A program made the translations under genes and the position numbers. Under the pieces are notes generated by a model that made no database searches, was not told the origin of the DNA, and was given only the letters and a program-made list of their open reading frames with translations. Below are positions 35,192-44,360 of a stretch of DNA of 64,000 nucleotides, piece by piece. Origin of the DNA: Chryseosolibacter sp964532595 (lineage in GTDB: Bacteria; Bacteroidota; Bacteroidia; Cytophagales; Cyclobacteriaceae); contig CAZHIQ010000016.1 in the NCBI GenBank assembly GCA_964532595.1, forward strand, positions 1-64,000, in the 5' to 3' direction. The first letter of the stretch is position 1, and each line of letters opens with the position of its first letter.

Positions 35192-35797
35192 TCAGACCTG
35201 ACTCAACAAAAAAACCGTGAACGACATGGGACCGTGCGCACCCAAAACCAGCGATTGCTCAATATCCGCCGTCTTCGACGGACCTGCAATGAAGACACCA
35301 AACCCGTAGTCGCTCGTTTGAATAACTTTGTAAGCATCGTGCATCGTTCCCACAATAGAGCCGGTATCCAATACTACAGCGAGATGCTGCCCGATAAAAG
35401 GCAATACCCGATGTCCCGGTCCGTCGGCCATCCATACAGCGCCATTTTCAGCTACGCCCATGCCGACACTCATTATTGCCAGCTCCGTATCCTCATAGCT
35501 ATGTGGCGGGACCTGATCATCAGCAGGCTCGAAGGTATTATAGAGTTCAGGGATCGTAGTCACTATACGCCGATGAACGTCGAACTGCCCGGCGACAATC
35601 TTTGCGATAGAATCAAAGCTGTCGACCGGAAACACACTTCCCCCTCCCGCAATAACCCTCTCCTGATATTGCTGCGCCATAGCGTGATCCGACAGACGCT
35701 GAATTGCCTGAAGTTCAGGCGCAGGGGCTTCTACAAACTCCGGCTGATTCCGGCGCAATGCGCTCAAGATTCGCTCACGCGATGTTCTTCCTACCAT
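35192..35797 (-). CDS. lutC: Lactate utilization protein C (LUD domain)
   Basis: Subunit of the LutABC L-lactate oxidation complex, 201 residues. The LUD fold is shown by ELAIMSVGMGVAENGAVWMA, GHRVLPFIGQHLAVVLDTGS and the C-terminal FGVFIAGPSKTADIEQSLVL followed by GAHGPMSFTVFLL. Its start overlaps the lutB 3' end by 23 bp, which fits one lutA-lutB-lutC operon. Confidence 0.9.
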   Translation of the reverse strand: MVGRTSRERILSALRRNQPEFVEAPAPELQAIQRLSDHAMAQQYQERVIAGGGSVFPVDSFDSIAKIVAGQFDVHRRIVTTIPELYNTFEPADDQVPPHSYEDTELAIMSVGMGVAENGAVWMADGPGHRVLPFIGQHLAVVLDTGSIVGTMHDAYKVIQTSDYGFGVFIAGPSKTADIEQSLVLGAHGPMSFTVFLLSQV

Positions 35798-37151
35798 TTC
35801 CCTTACGATTTTTGCGATACCATTCGCTGAAACTTTGCGGCGTCGCCTCCGGCATTTGCCGTTGACGCGACCACGGATTGAACCGGTTGTTGGCCAGGAT
35901 CGGCATTACCCGAAGCATCCAACGTCCCGCCTTACCGGCGACACTAAACCACCGGTCGGACGACAACATTGCCGCCATGCCCCGAAAAGTCCATACCTTC
36001 GAACGACTGACGTATCCTTCGCGAACGATAACTTGTCGCCACTTGAAAAGCTGTTCATGGATATTAATCTTCACCGGGCACACGTTCGTGCATGACCCGC
36101 ACAATGTCGACGCAAAAGGCAGATCGGCATTTCTCCTCATATCAAAATTCGGTGCCAGAATCGCTCCGATCGGCCCCGTAACGGTGTGGTGATAGCTCAA
36201 TCCCCCGCCCTTGCGATACACGGGGCACGTATTCATACAACTACCGCAGCGGATACACTTTAGCGAATCACGAAAGTCCCCGCGCCCCAAATGGTTGCTA
36301 CGGCCGTTGTCAACCAGGATAACGTGCATCTCCTGCCCTGCGCGGGGTTTTCGGAAATGACTTGAATAGATAGTAATGGGTGTACCGATAGCACTCCGCG
36401 AAAGCAGTCGCAGGAACACACCGAGATCTTCGCGACGCGGGATCAGTTTCTCAATACCCATGGATGCGATATGCACTTCGGCAAGATGTGCTCCCATATC
36501 AGCGTTACCTTCGTTGGTGCATACAACAAACTCTCCCGTTTCGGCAACGGCAAAGTTTACGCCCGTCAGCGCGGCGCGGCGGGTGAGGAAAACCTGGCGA
36601 AGATGTTGTCGTGCAGCACGCGCCAGCAACGTAGGGTCCGACAATCCCTCTTCTGTTCCGAGATGCTCGTGAAACAGCGTTCCTATTTCTTCCTTCTTCT
36701 TGTGAATACACGGAAGTACGACATGACTCGGAGGCTCGTTATCGATCTGTTGAATATATTCACCGAGGTCAGAGTTAACCACTCCAATACCGCGTTCTTC
36801 CAGAAACTCATTCAGGTGACATTCCTCCGTGAGCATGGATTTGCTCTTCACCATCGCGTCTATGCCCTTCTGTTTCAGAATTTCATAAACAATGGTGTTG
36901 TGTTCCTCAGGCGTAGCCGCCCAATGAACATGTACGCCATTAGCCTGGAGGTTTTGCTCAAACTGCAGGAGGTAATCGTGAAGCTTCGACAGCGTATGAC
37001 TCTTGATCTGCGATGCCAACGTGCGTAGCGTTTCCCATTCCGGAATCGCCTTAGCCTGTACATCACGCTTCTGCCGTATCCACCACAACGCGCCGTCATG
37101 CCAATTAACGCGCGCCTCATCGCGATTGAACACCGCGGCGAGGGAGGGGTG
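35775..37151 (-). CDS. lutB: Lactate utilization iron-sulfur protein B (5' end in gap)
   Basis: LUD-domain protein with a C-terminal ferredoxin domain. Visible residues (459) begin at HPSLAAVFNRDEARVNWHDG, so only a few N-terminal codons are missing in the gap. Landmarks: KSKSMLTEECHLNEFLEERG, PCIHKKKEEIGTLFHEHLG, TGVNFAVAETGEFVVCTNEG, then two [4Fe-4S] motifs, CIRCGSCMNTCPVYRKGGG and CGSCTNVCPVKIN. The frame is open through the N run into lutA, but this apparent fusion is an artefact of the gap length. Confidence 0.93.
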   Translation of the reverse strand, partial: HPSLAAVFNRDEARVNWHDGALWWIRQKRDVQAKAIPEWETLRTLASQIKSHTLSKLHDYLLQFEQNLQANGVHVHWAATPEEHNTIVYEILKQKGIDAMVKSKSMLTEECHLNEFLEERGIGVVNSDLGEYIQQIDNEPPSHVVLPCIHKKKEEIGTLFHEHLGTEEGLSDPTLLARAARQHLRQVFLTRRAALTGVNFAVAETGEFVVCTNEGNADMGAHLAEVHIASMGIEKLIPRREDLGVFLRLLSRSAIGTPITIYSSHFRKPRAGQEMHVILVDNGRSNHLGRGDFRDSLKCIRCGSCMNTCPVYRKGGGLSYHHTVTGPIGAILAPNFDMRRNADLPFASTLCGSCTNVCPVKINIHEQLFKWRQVIVREGYVSRSKVWTFRGMAAMLSSDRWFSVAGKAGRWMLRVMPILANNRFNPWSRQRQMPEATPQSFSEWYRKNRKGNGRKNIA

Positions 37152-37251
37152 NNNNNNNNNNNNNNNNNNNNNNNNNNNNNNNNNNNNNNNNNNNNNNNNN
37201 NNNNNNNNNNNNNNNNNNNNNNNNNNNNNNNNNNNNNNNNNNNNNNNNNNN
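37152..37251. other. Assembly gap of exactly 100 N between lutA and lutB
   Basis: Fixed-length placeholder. The right edge reads TCACGATTTAA, which is one unit of the GATTCAC repeat family. A repeat array at the lutA 3' end is the likely cause of the break. Confidence 0.99.
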
Positions 37252-37982
37252 TCACGATTTAATATCTCCGCCACATGAATCACCTTCAACTGGCTGTTTT
37301 GTCGCTTGAGAATTCCCTCTAAATGCATGAGGCATGACATATCGGAAGAGGTGATGAAGTCGGCGCCGTTGCGCTGGTGGTCGAGGACGCGGTCTTTTCC
37401 CATTTTGACGGAGACGGCTTCTTCCATTACGGAGAAGGTCCCGCCGAAGCCGCAACATTCGTCGGGGCGATCGAGGGGTACCAGGTCCAACCCTTCGACC
37501 ATACGCAGGAGCTTTTCGGGTTTGGAGAAGGCGGGGACATTGAGTTCGCTCATCGACGCGAGGTGGAGCCCCCGCAATCCGTGGCAACCATGATGAAGTC
37601 CGACGCGATAGGGAAAGCGGGCGGACAGAGATTCAATTTGAAGTATGTCGGTCAGAAATTCAACCAGCTCGTAAACCTTGTGCCGAACGGCGTGGGCACG
37701 CGCCTCGTCGTTCTTATTATGCAAGTGTTCTTTGACATGTAACACACAGCTTGCCGACGGCGCGACAACGTAGTCATAGGACTCAAAGAGGCGGATAAAA
37801 CGATCATCGGTGTCGCGCGCAAGATGCTGAAAACCCGCATTCGCCATCGGCTGACCACAACAGGTCTGTCCCTCGGGATAATGCACATTCACACCGAGCT
37901 TCTCCAATAGCTCCAGCGTGGCAACCGCCACGCGGGGATAAAACTGGTCGATATAGCACGGAATGAAGAGAGCGACGGTCAA
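37252..37982 (-). CDS. lutA: Lactate utilization protein A (3' end in gap)
   Basis: CCG-domain (heterodisulfide-reductase-like) subunit of the L-lactate oxidation complex. Translation apparently starts at TTG 37982 (MTVALFIPCYIDQFYPRVAV). Both cysteine-rich motifs are present: EGQTCCGQPMANAGF and DECCGFGGTFSVMEEAVS. The visible sequence ends HVAEILNR, exactly where homologues end (HVAEVLN-type). If the GATTCAC array continues into the gap, the next codons would read Glu-Ser-stop. It leads the lutABC operon. Confidence 0.92.
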
Positions 37983-37997
37983 GGATAGGAAGTGTTA

Positions 37998-38094
37998 GGG
38001 TTCGAAGTACGAAGTACGCCTGCCCGCCGTGGCGGGAAGGACGCTTGCCCGCCGTGGCGGGCAAAGCCTCCTTCACGGTTATTCCCGATTCACG
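37998..38094. repeat. GAAGTAC heptamers plus GC-rich inverted repeats
   Basis: Two GAAGTAC units (38004-38017) and a GCCTGCC unit lead into CCCGCCGTGGCGGG (38023-38036), repeated as TTGCCCGCCGTGGCGGGCAA (38045-38064), a 9-bp-arm palindrome. A 23-bp stretch (38014-38036) recurs exactly at 63881-63903. GATTCACG follows at 38087-38094 inside the last codons of the OPT transporter gene. Confidence 0.85.
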
Positions 38095-40136
38095 TTGGTT
38101 GCGGTTCGGTACAGGTAATACGCCATGGCGGCAAAGAACAACACGCCAAGAATATCATATCCCGTCACACCCAGGGCACCTGACAGCGCTCCACTAAGAT
38201 CAACATTCTTTAACGACTGATAAATTCCATCGTTCACGGACAACAGGGCGACAATTACTCCTGAGAGGGCACCCCCGGCAATGAGGCCTGTGGCTAGCAG
38301 ACTGCCATGACCGAGATCATCATCCTGCACAACTTCATTGCGACGCGACGCGCGCCAATCGACATATCCCTTAATACCACCGCCGATAGCGATCGGAAGA
38401 GTCGTTGACAGGGGCAGATAGAGCCCTATCGCAAACGCCAGCGCCTTGATACCACACAGCTCGATCATCACAGCAATAAAAACACCGGCAATCACGTATT
38501 GCCAATCGAGGTTAAAGGAGAGAATACCCCGCGCCAGCGTTGCCATCAACGTTGCCTGCGGCGCCGAGAAGTCGACACTACCTATGGCGTGCTCAATGCC
38601 CTGCGCCCGCATATCGGGTGTAGGATTGTCGAGGGTAATGACCACAAGACCAATCACGAAAGCGGAGACAATGGCCCCGATAAACAAGGCAAGTTGTTGG
38701 TATCGCGGCGTCGCACCTACAATGTAACCCGACTTGAGATCCTGCGAAGTAGCCCCAGCGTTGGCTGCTGCGATACAAATCATCCCACCTACAACAAGCG
38801 CAAGAGGTTCATAAGAAGGACCACTCCAGCCGATCGCGGTGAAGATAAGACAGGTACCCATCAGCGTTGCTATAGTCATCCCTGACACCGGGCTGTTGCT
38901 TGAACCGACAAGACCGACAATGCGGCTGGCTACGGTAACGAAGAAAAATCCGAAGACAACGATAAGGATCCCCGTCAGTGTCTTCTGAAGCACTCCCTCG
39001 CCCGGCATACCGGGAAGAATCGATATCAACACTATGAGCGCAAGGCTACCGAAGATAACTACCTTCAGAGAAAGGTCCTGTTCGGTGCGGATAACGGATG
39101 AGCTATCCTTCGTATTCTTCAGCGAACCAAAACTCTCGCGGAAAGAACTCACAATCGTCGGAATCGTCTTGATAAGCGTAATGAAACCTCCCGCGGCAAC
39201 AGCTCCCGCGCCAATCTGACGGATGTAAGCATAGTAAATCGCCAACGGCAGATTGCTGAATGTCTTGGCCGCCGGATCCCAACCAAACGATCCGCCACCT
39301 GTGTTGATATCCGCGAGGTTACCGAGCTTTACAAGTTGTGTTGCTATCACCTCCGGAGCCACGAGCGTGCTGAAGAGCGGAATGATTGCCCACCAGGCCA
39401 ATACCGAACCTGCGACGAGAACGCCGCCGATACGGGGACCGATAATATATCCCACCCCAAGATATTCCGGTGTGATATTCGCGCTTACCGTGGCGGAAGG
39501 CCAGAACTTGTTTGCCTGACTGGCAATCCAGGTCGGCGTCTCAGAGATTACATGAAATACCTTCTGCAGAATCGCATAAGCCAGGGCGATGCCCATCCCG
39601 ATGAATGCTGTCTTGGCAAAAACACCACCCTTCTCCCCCGCCTGCAGTACGGATCCACAAGCCGTTCCTTCGGGATAAGGAAGAACACCGTGTTCTTTGA
39701 CAATCAGTGAGCGGCGCAGGGGAATCATCATGATCGTTCCCAGGACACCCCCTACTGCGGCCAGTATCGTAATCGTAAGGTAATTGAAGTAAGCATCCCC
39801 TACGCTCTGTCCATCGGCGCCCGGCGAGAGAAACAGGAATCCGGGCAACGTAAAGACTACACCCGCGGCGACCGACTCGCCCGCCGAACCTGTTGTCTGG
39901 ATAATATTGTTTTCGAGGATCGTCGTCTTCAGAAACTTCCGCCCCAGCGTGATGGCGATGACGGCAATCGGAATGGAGGCCGAAACTGTGAGTCCGGCCT
40001 TGAGTGCCAGGTAAACCGTTGAAGCTCCGAATAAGATGCCGAACAGTATACCGAACGTTACGGATTTGATTGTAAACTCAGCAACGTTGTGTTCCGGAGG
40101 AATATACGGTTTGAACGACGACTTCTTCTCTTCCAT
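38079..40136 (-). CDS. OPT family oligopeptide transporter
   Basis: Inner-membrane proton-coupled transporter of the OPT superfamily, 685 residues with about 16 hydrophobic segments. Family signatures include FGILFGASTVYLALKAGLTV near the N-terminus, NIIQTTGSAGESVAAGVVFT and GATSQDLKSGYIVGATPRYQ. Substrates in this superfamily are oligopeptides or metal chelates. It follows the POT-family transporter by 19 bp, suggesting a peptide-uptake operon. The last codons overlap a repeat element (GATTCACG). Confidence 0.93.
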   Translation of the reverse strand: MEEKKSSFKPYIPPEHNVAEFTIKSVTFGILFGILFGASTVYLALKAGLTVSASIPIAVIAITLGRKFLKTTILENNIIQTTGSAGESVAAGVVFTLPGFLFLSPGADGQSVGDAYFNYLTITILAAVGGVLGTIMMIPLRRSLIVKEHGVLPYPEGTACGSVLQAGEKGGVFAKTAFIGMGIALAYAILQKVFHVISETPTWIASQANKFWPSATVSANITPEYLGVGYIIGPRIGGVLVAGSVLAWWAIIPLFSTLVAPEVIATQLVKLGNLADINTGGGSFGWDPAAKTFSNLPLAIYYAYIRQIGAGAVAAGGFITLIKTIPTIVSSFRESFGSLKNTKDSSSVIRTEQDLSLKVVIFGSLALIVLISILPGMPGEGVLQKTLTGILIVVFGFFFVTVASRIVGLVGSSNSPVSGMTIATLMGTCLIFTAIGWSGPSYEPLALVVGGMICIAAANAGATSQDLKSGYIVGATPRYQQLALFIGAIVSAFVIGLVVITLDNPTPDMRAQGIEHAIGSVDFSAPQATLMATLARGILSFNLDWQYVIAGVFIAVMIELCGIKALAFAIGLYLPLSTTLPIAIGGGIKGYVDWRASRRNEVVQDDDLGHGSLLATGLIAGGALSGVIVALLSVNDGIYQSLKNVDLSGALSGALGVTGYDILGVLFFAAMAYYLYRTATNVNRE

Positions 40137-40155
40137 GCAGTTTAGGTTTAAGTTA

Positions 40156-41646
40156 TTATCGGATATCGCCCATCAGTTTACGGATGGGCTTGCTGAATAT
40201 CAACACAATAATACCAGAGATCACCATAACTTTCATTACCACGCTGAAAAGATCATACAGCAGTGACGGATTCTGGATTATGGCCTGTTCGTCGAACTCA
40301 CCGGCAAAGAGACCTGCAATCAAATTTCCATAGGCGACCGCAATGAAATACACCCCCATCATCTGCCCCACCAACCTCTTGGGCGACAACTTTGTCACCG
40401 CACTCAAACCGACGGGATAGAGGCAGATTTCTCCAAAGGTGTGCAGCAGGAACGTGGCCATCAACCATGTCGGCAAGGGTTTCTCACCCCCGATCACCAC
40501 CTGCGCCGCGCCCATCATAACCACATAACCGAGTCCCATGAAGAACAGCCCCATCGCGAGCTTCACCGGAGTCGAAGGGTTCAGATTCCGCTTGTCGAGC
40601 CACACCCAAAGCCAGGCGAACACCAACGAGAACAGGATGATCGAGGCCGGTGATACCGTCTGCAGCCAGCTGGCCGGCATCTCAAAGCTGCCGATAAAGA
40701 GATTGGTATAGCGCTTGGCGAATAAGTTCAACGATGATCCGTGCTGCTCATATCCCGCGTAGAAGAGACCCGTCGCCATGAAGAAGATGGCGATCGCGCC
40801 GACCTTCTTTCGCTCATCGGTCGACAAATCCTGGAAGAGTAGAACGTAGATAAAGTAAGCAATCGCGCTGATGGGAATGACATATCCGAGCAGGCGGCCC
40901 ACCGCTACGGGATTCGCCTCAATGACGCCAAGGATCAGTAGAACAACCAACAAGGCCAACGCAATCCCGGTGATCCACAGTGCCGTCCGGATGCGTTGCT
41001 CACCACTGCTTCCACGTACAGGTGCCGATGGCTCAACGCCGGCAGCGCCAAGGTGTTTTTCCGTGAGTTTATACTGCACAAGCCCGACCAACATTCCGAC
41101 ACCCGCTAACCCGAAGCCCAGGTGCCAGTCGACCTTCTCACCAAAGTATCCCGTAACCAGAGGCGCGATAGCCGCGCCCAGGTTAATACCAGCGTAGAAG
41201 ATTGAAAAGCCGGAGTCTCGACGCGCCTGCTCATTGGAAGGATAGAGCTCACCCACGAGGGTGGATATGTTCGGTTTAAGAAGGCCTGTACCAATCACAA
41301 TCAGGAGCAGCCCGATAAAGAACGTTTCAGTAGTGGGAATAGCCATCGAAAAGTGGCCGGCTGCGATAATGCACCCACCATAGAACACAGAGCGTCTCAA
41401 CCCGAAGAATCGGTCAGCAAGCCAGCCGCCGGGAAGAGCAAGCAAATACACAAACATGGTATACAGGCCGTAGATAGCCCCGCCCGTCTGGTCGCCGAGT
41501 CCCATACCCCCGTTTTCAACAGCCGCTACCATGTAGAGAAGCAGGATCGCCCGCATCCCATAGTAGCTGAAACGCTCCCACATTTCAGTAAAAAATAAAG
41601 TGGCAAGTCCGCGAGGGTGCCCGAAGAAACTTTTGTCAGAATGCAT
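40156..41646 (-). CDS. Peptide MFS transporter (POT/PTR family)
   Basis: Proton-coupled di/tripeptide symporter, 496 residues with 12-14 helices. The diagnostic ExxERF motif is intact in FTEMWERFSYYGMRAILLLY. PTR2 signature regions are seen as GLYTMFVYLLALPGGWLADR and IFYAGINLGAAIAPLVTGYF. FGEICLYPVGLSAVTKLSP matches the FxxExCxxP-type motif of helix 10. It is the first gene of a two-gene unit with the OPT transporter. Confidence 0.94.
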   Translation of the reverse strand: MHSDKSFFGHPRGLATLFFTEMWERFSYYGMRAILLLYMVAAVENGGMGLGDQTGGAIYGLYTMFVYLLALPGGWLADRFFGLRRSVFYGGCIIAAGHFSMAIPTTETFFIGLLLIVIGTGLLKPNISTLVGELYPSNEQARRDSGFSIFYAGINLGAAIAPLVTGYFGEKVDWHLGFGLAGVGMLVGLVQYKLTEKHLGAAGVEPSAPVRGSSGEQRIRTALWITGIALALLVVLLILGVIEANPVAVGRLLGYVIPISAIAYFIYVLLFQDLSTDERKKVGAIAIFFMATGLFYAGYEQHGSSLNLFAKRYTNLFIGSFEMPASWLQTVSPASIILFSLVFAWLWVWLDKRNLNPSTPVKLAMGLFFMGLGYVVMMGAAQVVIGGEKPLPTWLMATFLLHTFGEICLYPVGLSAVTKLSPKRLVGQMMGVYFIAVAYGNLIAGLFAGEFDEQAIIQNPSLLYDLFSVVMKVMVISGIIVLIFSKPIRKLMGDIR

Positions 41647-41773
41647 TCAGGAAAACGAAGTTAGTGCAATGCAAAATCAGTCAGAATAACCTTTCAAATT
41701 TTTCGAAAATAGACCGTTCAGGTCAGAATCGCAAATAGCAAAAACTGACGCTTAAGTGGCATAATAATTTTTG

Positions 41774-41810
41774 CAAACGTTTGAAACGACCCAGGAGGGC
41801 CTTAAATTTG
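41774..41810 (+). promoter_or_regulatory. pckA promoter with LacI-type operator
   Basis: The -33 box TTTG (41780-41783) and -7 box TAAATTTG (41803-41810) are separated by 19 bp, a perfect match to the Bacteroidota consensus TTTG-N19-TAnnTTTG. The -33 box forms the right end of the palindrome CAAACGTTTG (41774-41783), whose central CG is typical of LacI-family operators. Binding there would block polymerase. Confidence 0.6.
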
Positions 41811-41834
41811 GAAACTCATTAACCCAACAAACGT

Positions 41835-43457
41835 ATGTTAGAACTTGGTAACCGACCGGAACACTCCTCCTTGCGCGACCTGGGAATCATGTACGGAAAG
41901 GCCCACTGGAACCTCCCCCCGGAAGCGCTGATCAAAATCGCTGTCGACAAAGAAAACCTTCAGGTGACGGACACCGGGGCAATCGCTGTAGACACCGGTG
42001 AGTTTACAGGACGCGCTCCGAAGGATCGCTTTATTGTCAAAGACTCGGCCACGGAGTCGTCGGTGTGGTGGGGCAATGTCAACATCCCTTTCGAACGCGA
42101 TAAGTTCGACCAGCTCTATATCAAAATGATCCACTACTTCGAAGGCAAGGAGTTCTACGTCCGCGATTGTTATGCCTGCGCCGACCGTCGCTACCGGACA
42201 GAAATCCGCGTCATCAACGAGTATGCGTGGTCGAATCTGTTTGTCTACAACATGCTCCTCCGTCCCGATGAAAAAGAGCTCCGGTTCTTCAATCCGCAGT
42301 GGCTCATCCTCAACGCTCCGGGTTTCCGCGCAGACCCTAAAACCGATGGTACCCGACAGCACAACTTCACGATTATCGACTTTAAGCGGAAAATCATTCT
42401 TATTGGGGGCAGTGCGTATACAGGTGAAATCAAAAAAAGCATCTTCGCGGCCCTCAACTTCACACTTCCCCAGGAAGATGTTTTCCCCATGCACTGCTCG
42501 GCAAACGTCGGAGAAAATGGAGACACAGCTATCTTCTTCGGTTTATCAGGTACGGGAAAGACGACGCTTTCGGCCGACCCAAAGCGAAGGCTTATCGGCG
42601 ACGATGAACACGGGTGGACACCCGATGATATCATCTTCAACTTCGAAGGGGGATGCTATGCCAAGACGATTGATCTTTCGGAAGAGCGCGAGCCGGAAAT
42701 ATACCGGGCGATCAAGACCGGAGCACTCCTGGAAAATGTAGGCTTCTATCCCAACTCCAACCGTGTCAATTACGAAGACCGATCGAAAACAGAAAACACC
42801 AGGGTGAGCTATCCACTCTCCCATCTCCGCAATATTGCACGCCCGTCCGTTGGCCATCATCCGAAAAACATCTTCTTCCTCACCTGCGACGCCTACGGCG
42901 TGCTTCCTCCGCTAGCGCGCTTAACCCCGGAGCAGGCAGCGTTCCATTTCATCAGTGGATATACCGCCAAGGTGGCGGGAACGGAAGCGGGGATCGTTGA
43001 ACCGGTACTTACCTTTTCGGCATGTTTCGGGGCGCCGTTCATGCCTCTGCATCCTGCGCGTTATGCGCACATGCTTATCGACAAAATGAAGGAGTCGCAA
43101 GCCAATGTTTGGCTTGTTAACACGGGTTGGACGGGCGGACCCTACGGCAAAGGTAAGCGTATGCAATTGAGCTATACCCGAGCACTCATCACCGCAGCTC
43201 TCGAAGGAAAGCTCTCCGACGCATCCTATCAGACTCATGAAGTCTTCGGACTAGCAATGGTCACACAATGTCCGGGCGTCCCCAAAGAAATTCTCGATCC
43301 CCGTAGCACGTGGACCGACAAAGACGCTTACGATCATCAGGCGAACGAGCTCGCTGCAGCGTTCCTGAAGAACTTCGAAAAGTTCGCCACAGATGCCAGC
43401 GAAGAAATCCTGGCAGGCGCTCCGAAGGTCGGACAGCTCAGGGAAGTGAGTCACTGA
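41835..43457 (+). CDS. pckA: Phosphoenolpyruvate carboxykinase (ATP)
   Basis: Converts oxaloacetate to phosphoenolpyruvate in gluconeogenesis. The 540-residue product has the ATP-site kinase motif FFGLSGTGKTTLSADPKR, the oxaloacetate-site FTGRAPKDRFIVKD and the metal-binding DDEHGWTPDDIIFNFEGGCY region. MQLSYTRALITAALEGKL is conserved near the C-terminus. The gene has its own strong promoter and operator. Its stop codon directly abuts the stop of the convergent glycosidase gene. Confidence 0.98.
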   Translation: MLELGNRPEHSSLRDLGIMYGKAHWNLPPEALIKIAVDKENLQVTDTGAIAVDTGEFTGRAPKDRFIVKDSATESSVWWGNVNIPFERDKFDQLYIKMIHYFEGKEFYVRDCYACADRRYRTEIRVINEYAWSNLFVYNMLLRPDEKELRFFNPQWLILNAPGFRADPKTDGTRQHNFTIIDFKRKIILIGGSAYTGEIKKSIFAALNFTLPQEDVFPMHCSANVGENGDTAIFFGLSGTGKTTLSADPKRRLIGDDEHGWTPDDIIFNFEGGCYAKTIDLSEEREPEIYRAIKTGALLENVGFYPNSNRVNYEDRSKTENTRVSYPLSHLRNIARPSVGHHPKNIFFLTCDAYGVLPPLARLTPEQAAFHFISGYTAKVAGTEAGIVEPVLTFSACFGAPFMPLHPARYAHMLIDKMKESQANVWLVNTGWTGGPYGKGKRMQLSYTRALITAALEGKLSDASYQTHEVFGLAMVTQCPGVPKEILDPRSTWTDKDAYDHQANELAAAFLKNFEKFATDASEEILAGAPKVGQLREVSH

Positions 43458-44330
43458 TCACTCTCCGGCAAACACAATCACCGTCGCGACGCCGCGTTCC
43501 CCTTCGTGATCAAACTTCTGGTTATCGCAGGGATAATTAACTACGCCGCGATTCATGACGTACGCCGTTGATGAACCGCCTCCATCAAGGTTCATGGCAT
43601 TGACACATCCGAGCGCCTTCATGACCGAGGCGATCTCTTCTATAGTCATGCCATGCGATTCGTTGGTGCGTCCATCTACAACAACAGCAATGAGACGGTT
43701 GTCTTTCGTCACTCCCACGGCCGTACGCGGATGGCGATCGGTGTTGAAGGCGACATCCTGTTGCTTGACGAGTTCATCGACGGATACCAGAAGTGGTCCG
43801 CCGACAAGCAGGGTGTGAGCATCGACAGATGCCCACCCTGCTCCCGGCTTCTCCACAATCGCAATCCCGCCTTCAGCATCGATTGCAAATCCGGCGTTCT
43901 CACGATACGGTGTAAAACCACTCCGGGTCTGGTTAATGATCTCACCATTCTTCCGGAAAAACACCGTAGACCCTCCTTTTGATGTATCGAAGTATGATCC
44001 ATTGATAGCCGCAAATGCGCGCCTACTCTTCGCCGCCTCGCTTGTCTTGAGAAAACCCGAGGTGACGTACTCGATGTCGGTGGTGATCGTCTCTTTCGAA
44101 AGATCAACATCCAGAATCGTCACACTCTGATTCGCGGAAAACAGGTCGTTGAAGTGGTGATACTTCCAGACAACGCCGTTGGTAACAGCAGTCGTTTCCC
44201 AATCCGCCTCAGCGAGTTGTTCAGCCAGCGTCTTAGGACCCGGCTTCGGCGCCGGTTCCTTAATTTCCGGATCCGAACATCCTATAAAAAGGACGAGCGG
44301 CAGGAAAAACCAATAGAAATACTTCTTCAT
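43458..44330 (-). CDS. Phosphodiester glycosidase (NAGPA domain) lipoprotein
   Basis: Exported protein related to the mammalian uncovering enzyme that removes GlcNAc from phosphodiesters. The signal peptide ends at the lipobox LFIGC, followed by a Pro/Lys-rich linker. Domain landmarks: AFAAINGSYFDTSKGGSTVF, RHPRTAVGVTKDNRLIAVVV, DGRTNESHGMTIEEIA and AMNLDGGGSSTAYVMNRG. The ATG at 44330 follows an in-frame GTG. As last gene of the SusCD locus, it probably acts at the cell surface or in the periplasm on a phosphodiester-linked glycan; this is an inference. Confidence 0.85.
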   Translation of the reverse strand: MKKYFYWFFLPLVLFIGCSDPEIKEPAPKPGPKTLAEQLAEADWETTAVTNGVVWKYHHFNDLFSANQSVTILDVDLSKETITTDIEYVTSGFLKTSEAAKSRRAFAAINGSYFDTSKGGSTVFFRKNGEIINQTRSGFTPYRENAGFAIDAEGGIAIVEKPGAGWASVDAHTLLVGGPLLVSVDELVKQQDVAFNTDRHPRTAVGVTKDNRLIAVVVDGRTNESHGMTIEEIASVMKALGCVNAMNLDGGGSSTAYVMNRGVVNYPCDNQKFDHEGERGVATVIVFAGE

Positions 44331-44360
44331 CACAATTCAGTTCGAATAATATACGTCGCG

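Noticed and set aside
35775..37982. A single 735-residue LutA-LutB fusion protein read through the N run
   Set aside because: The frame is continuous only because the gap is a fixed 100 N. LutA ends at its normal C-terminus before the gap and LutB begins just inside it.
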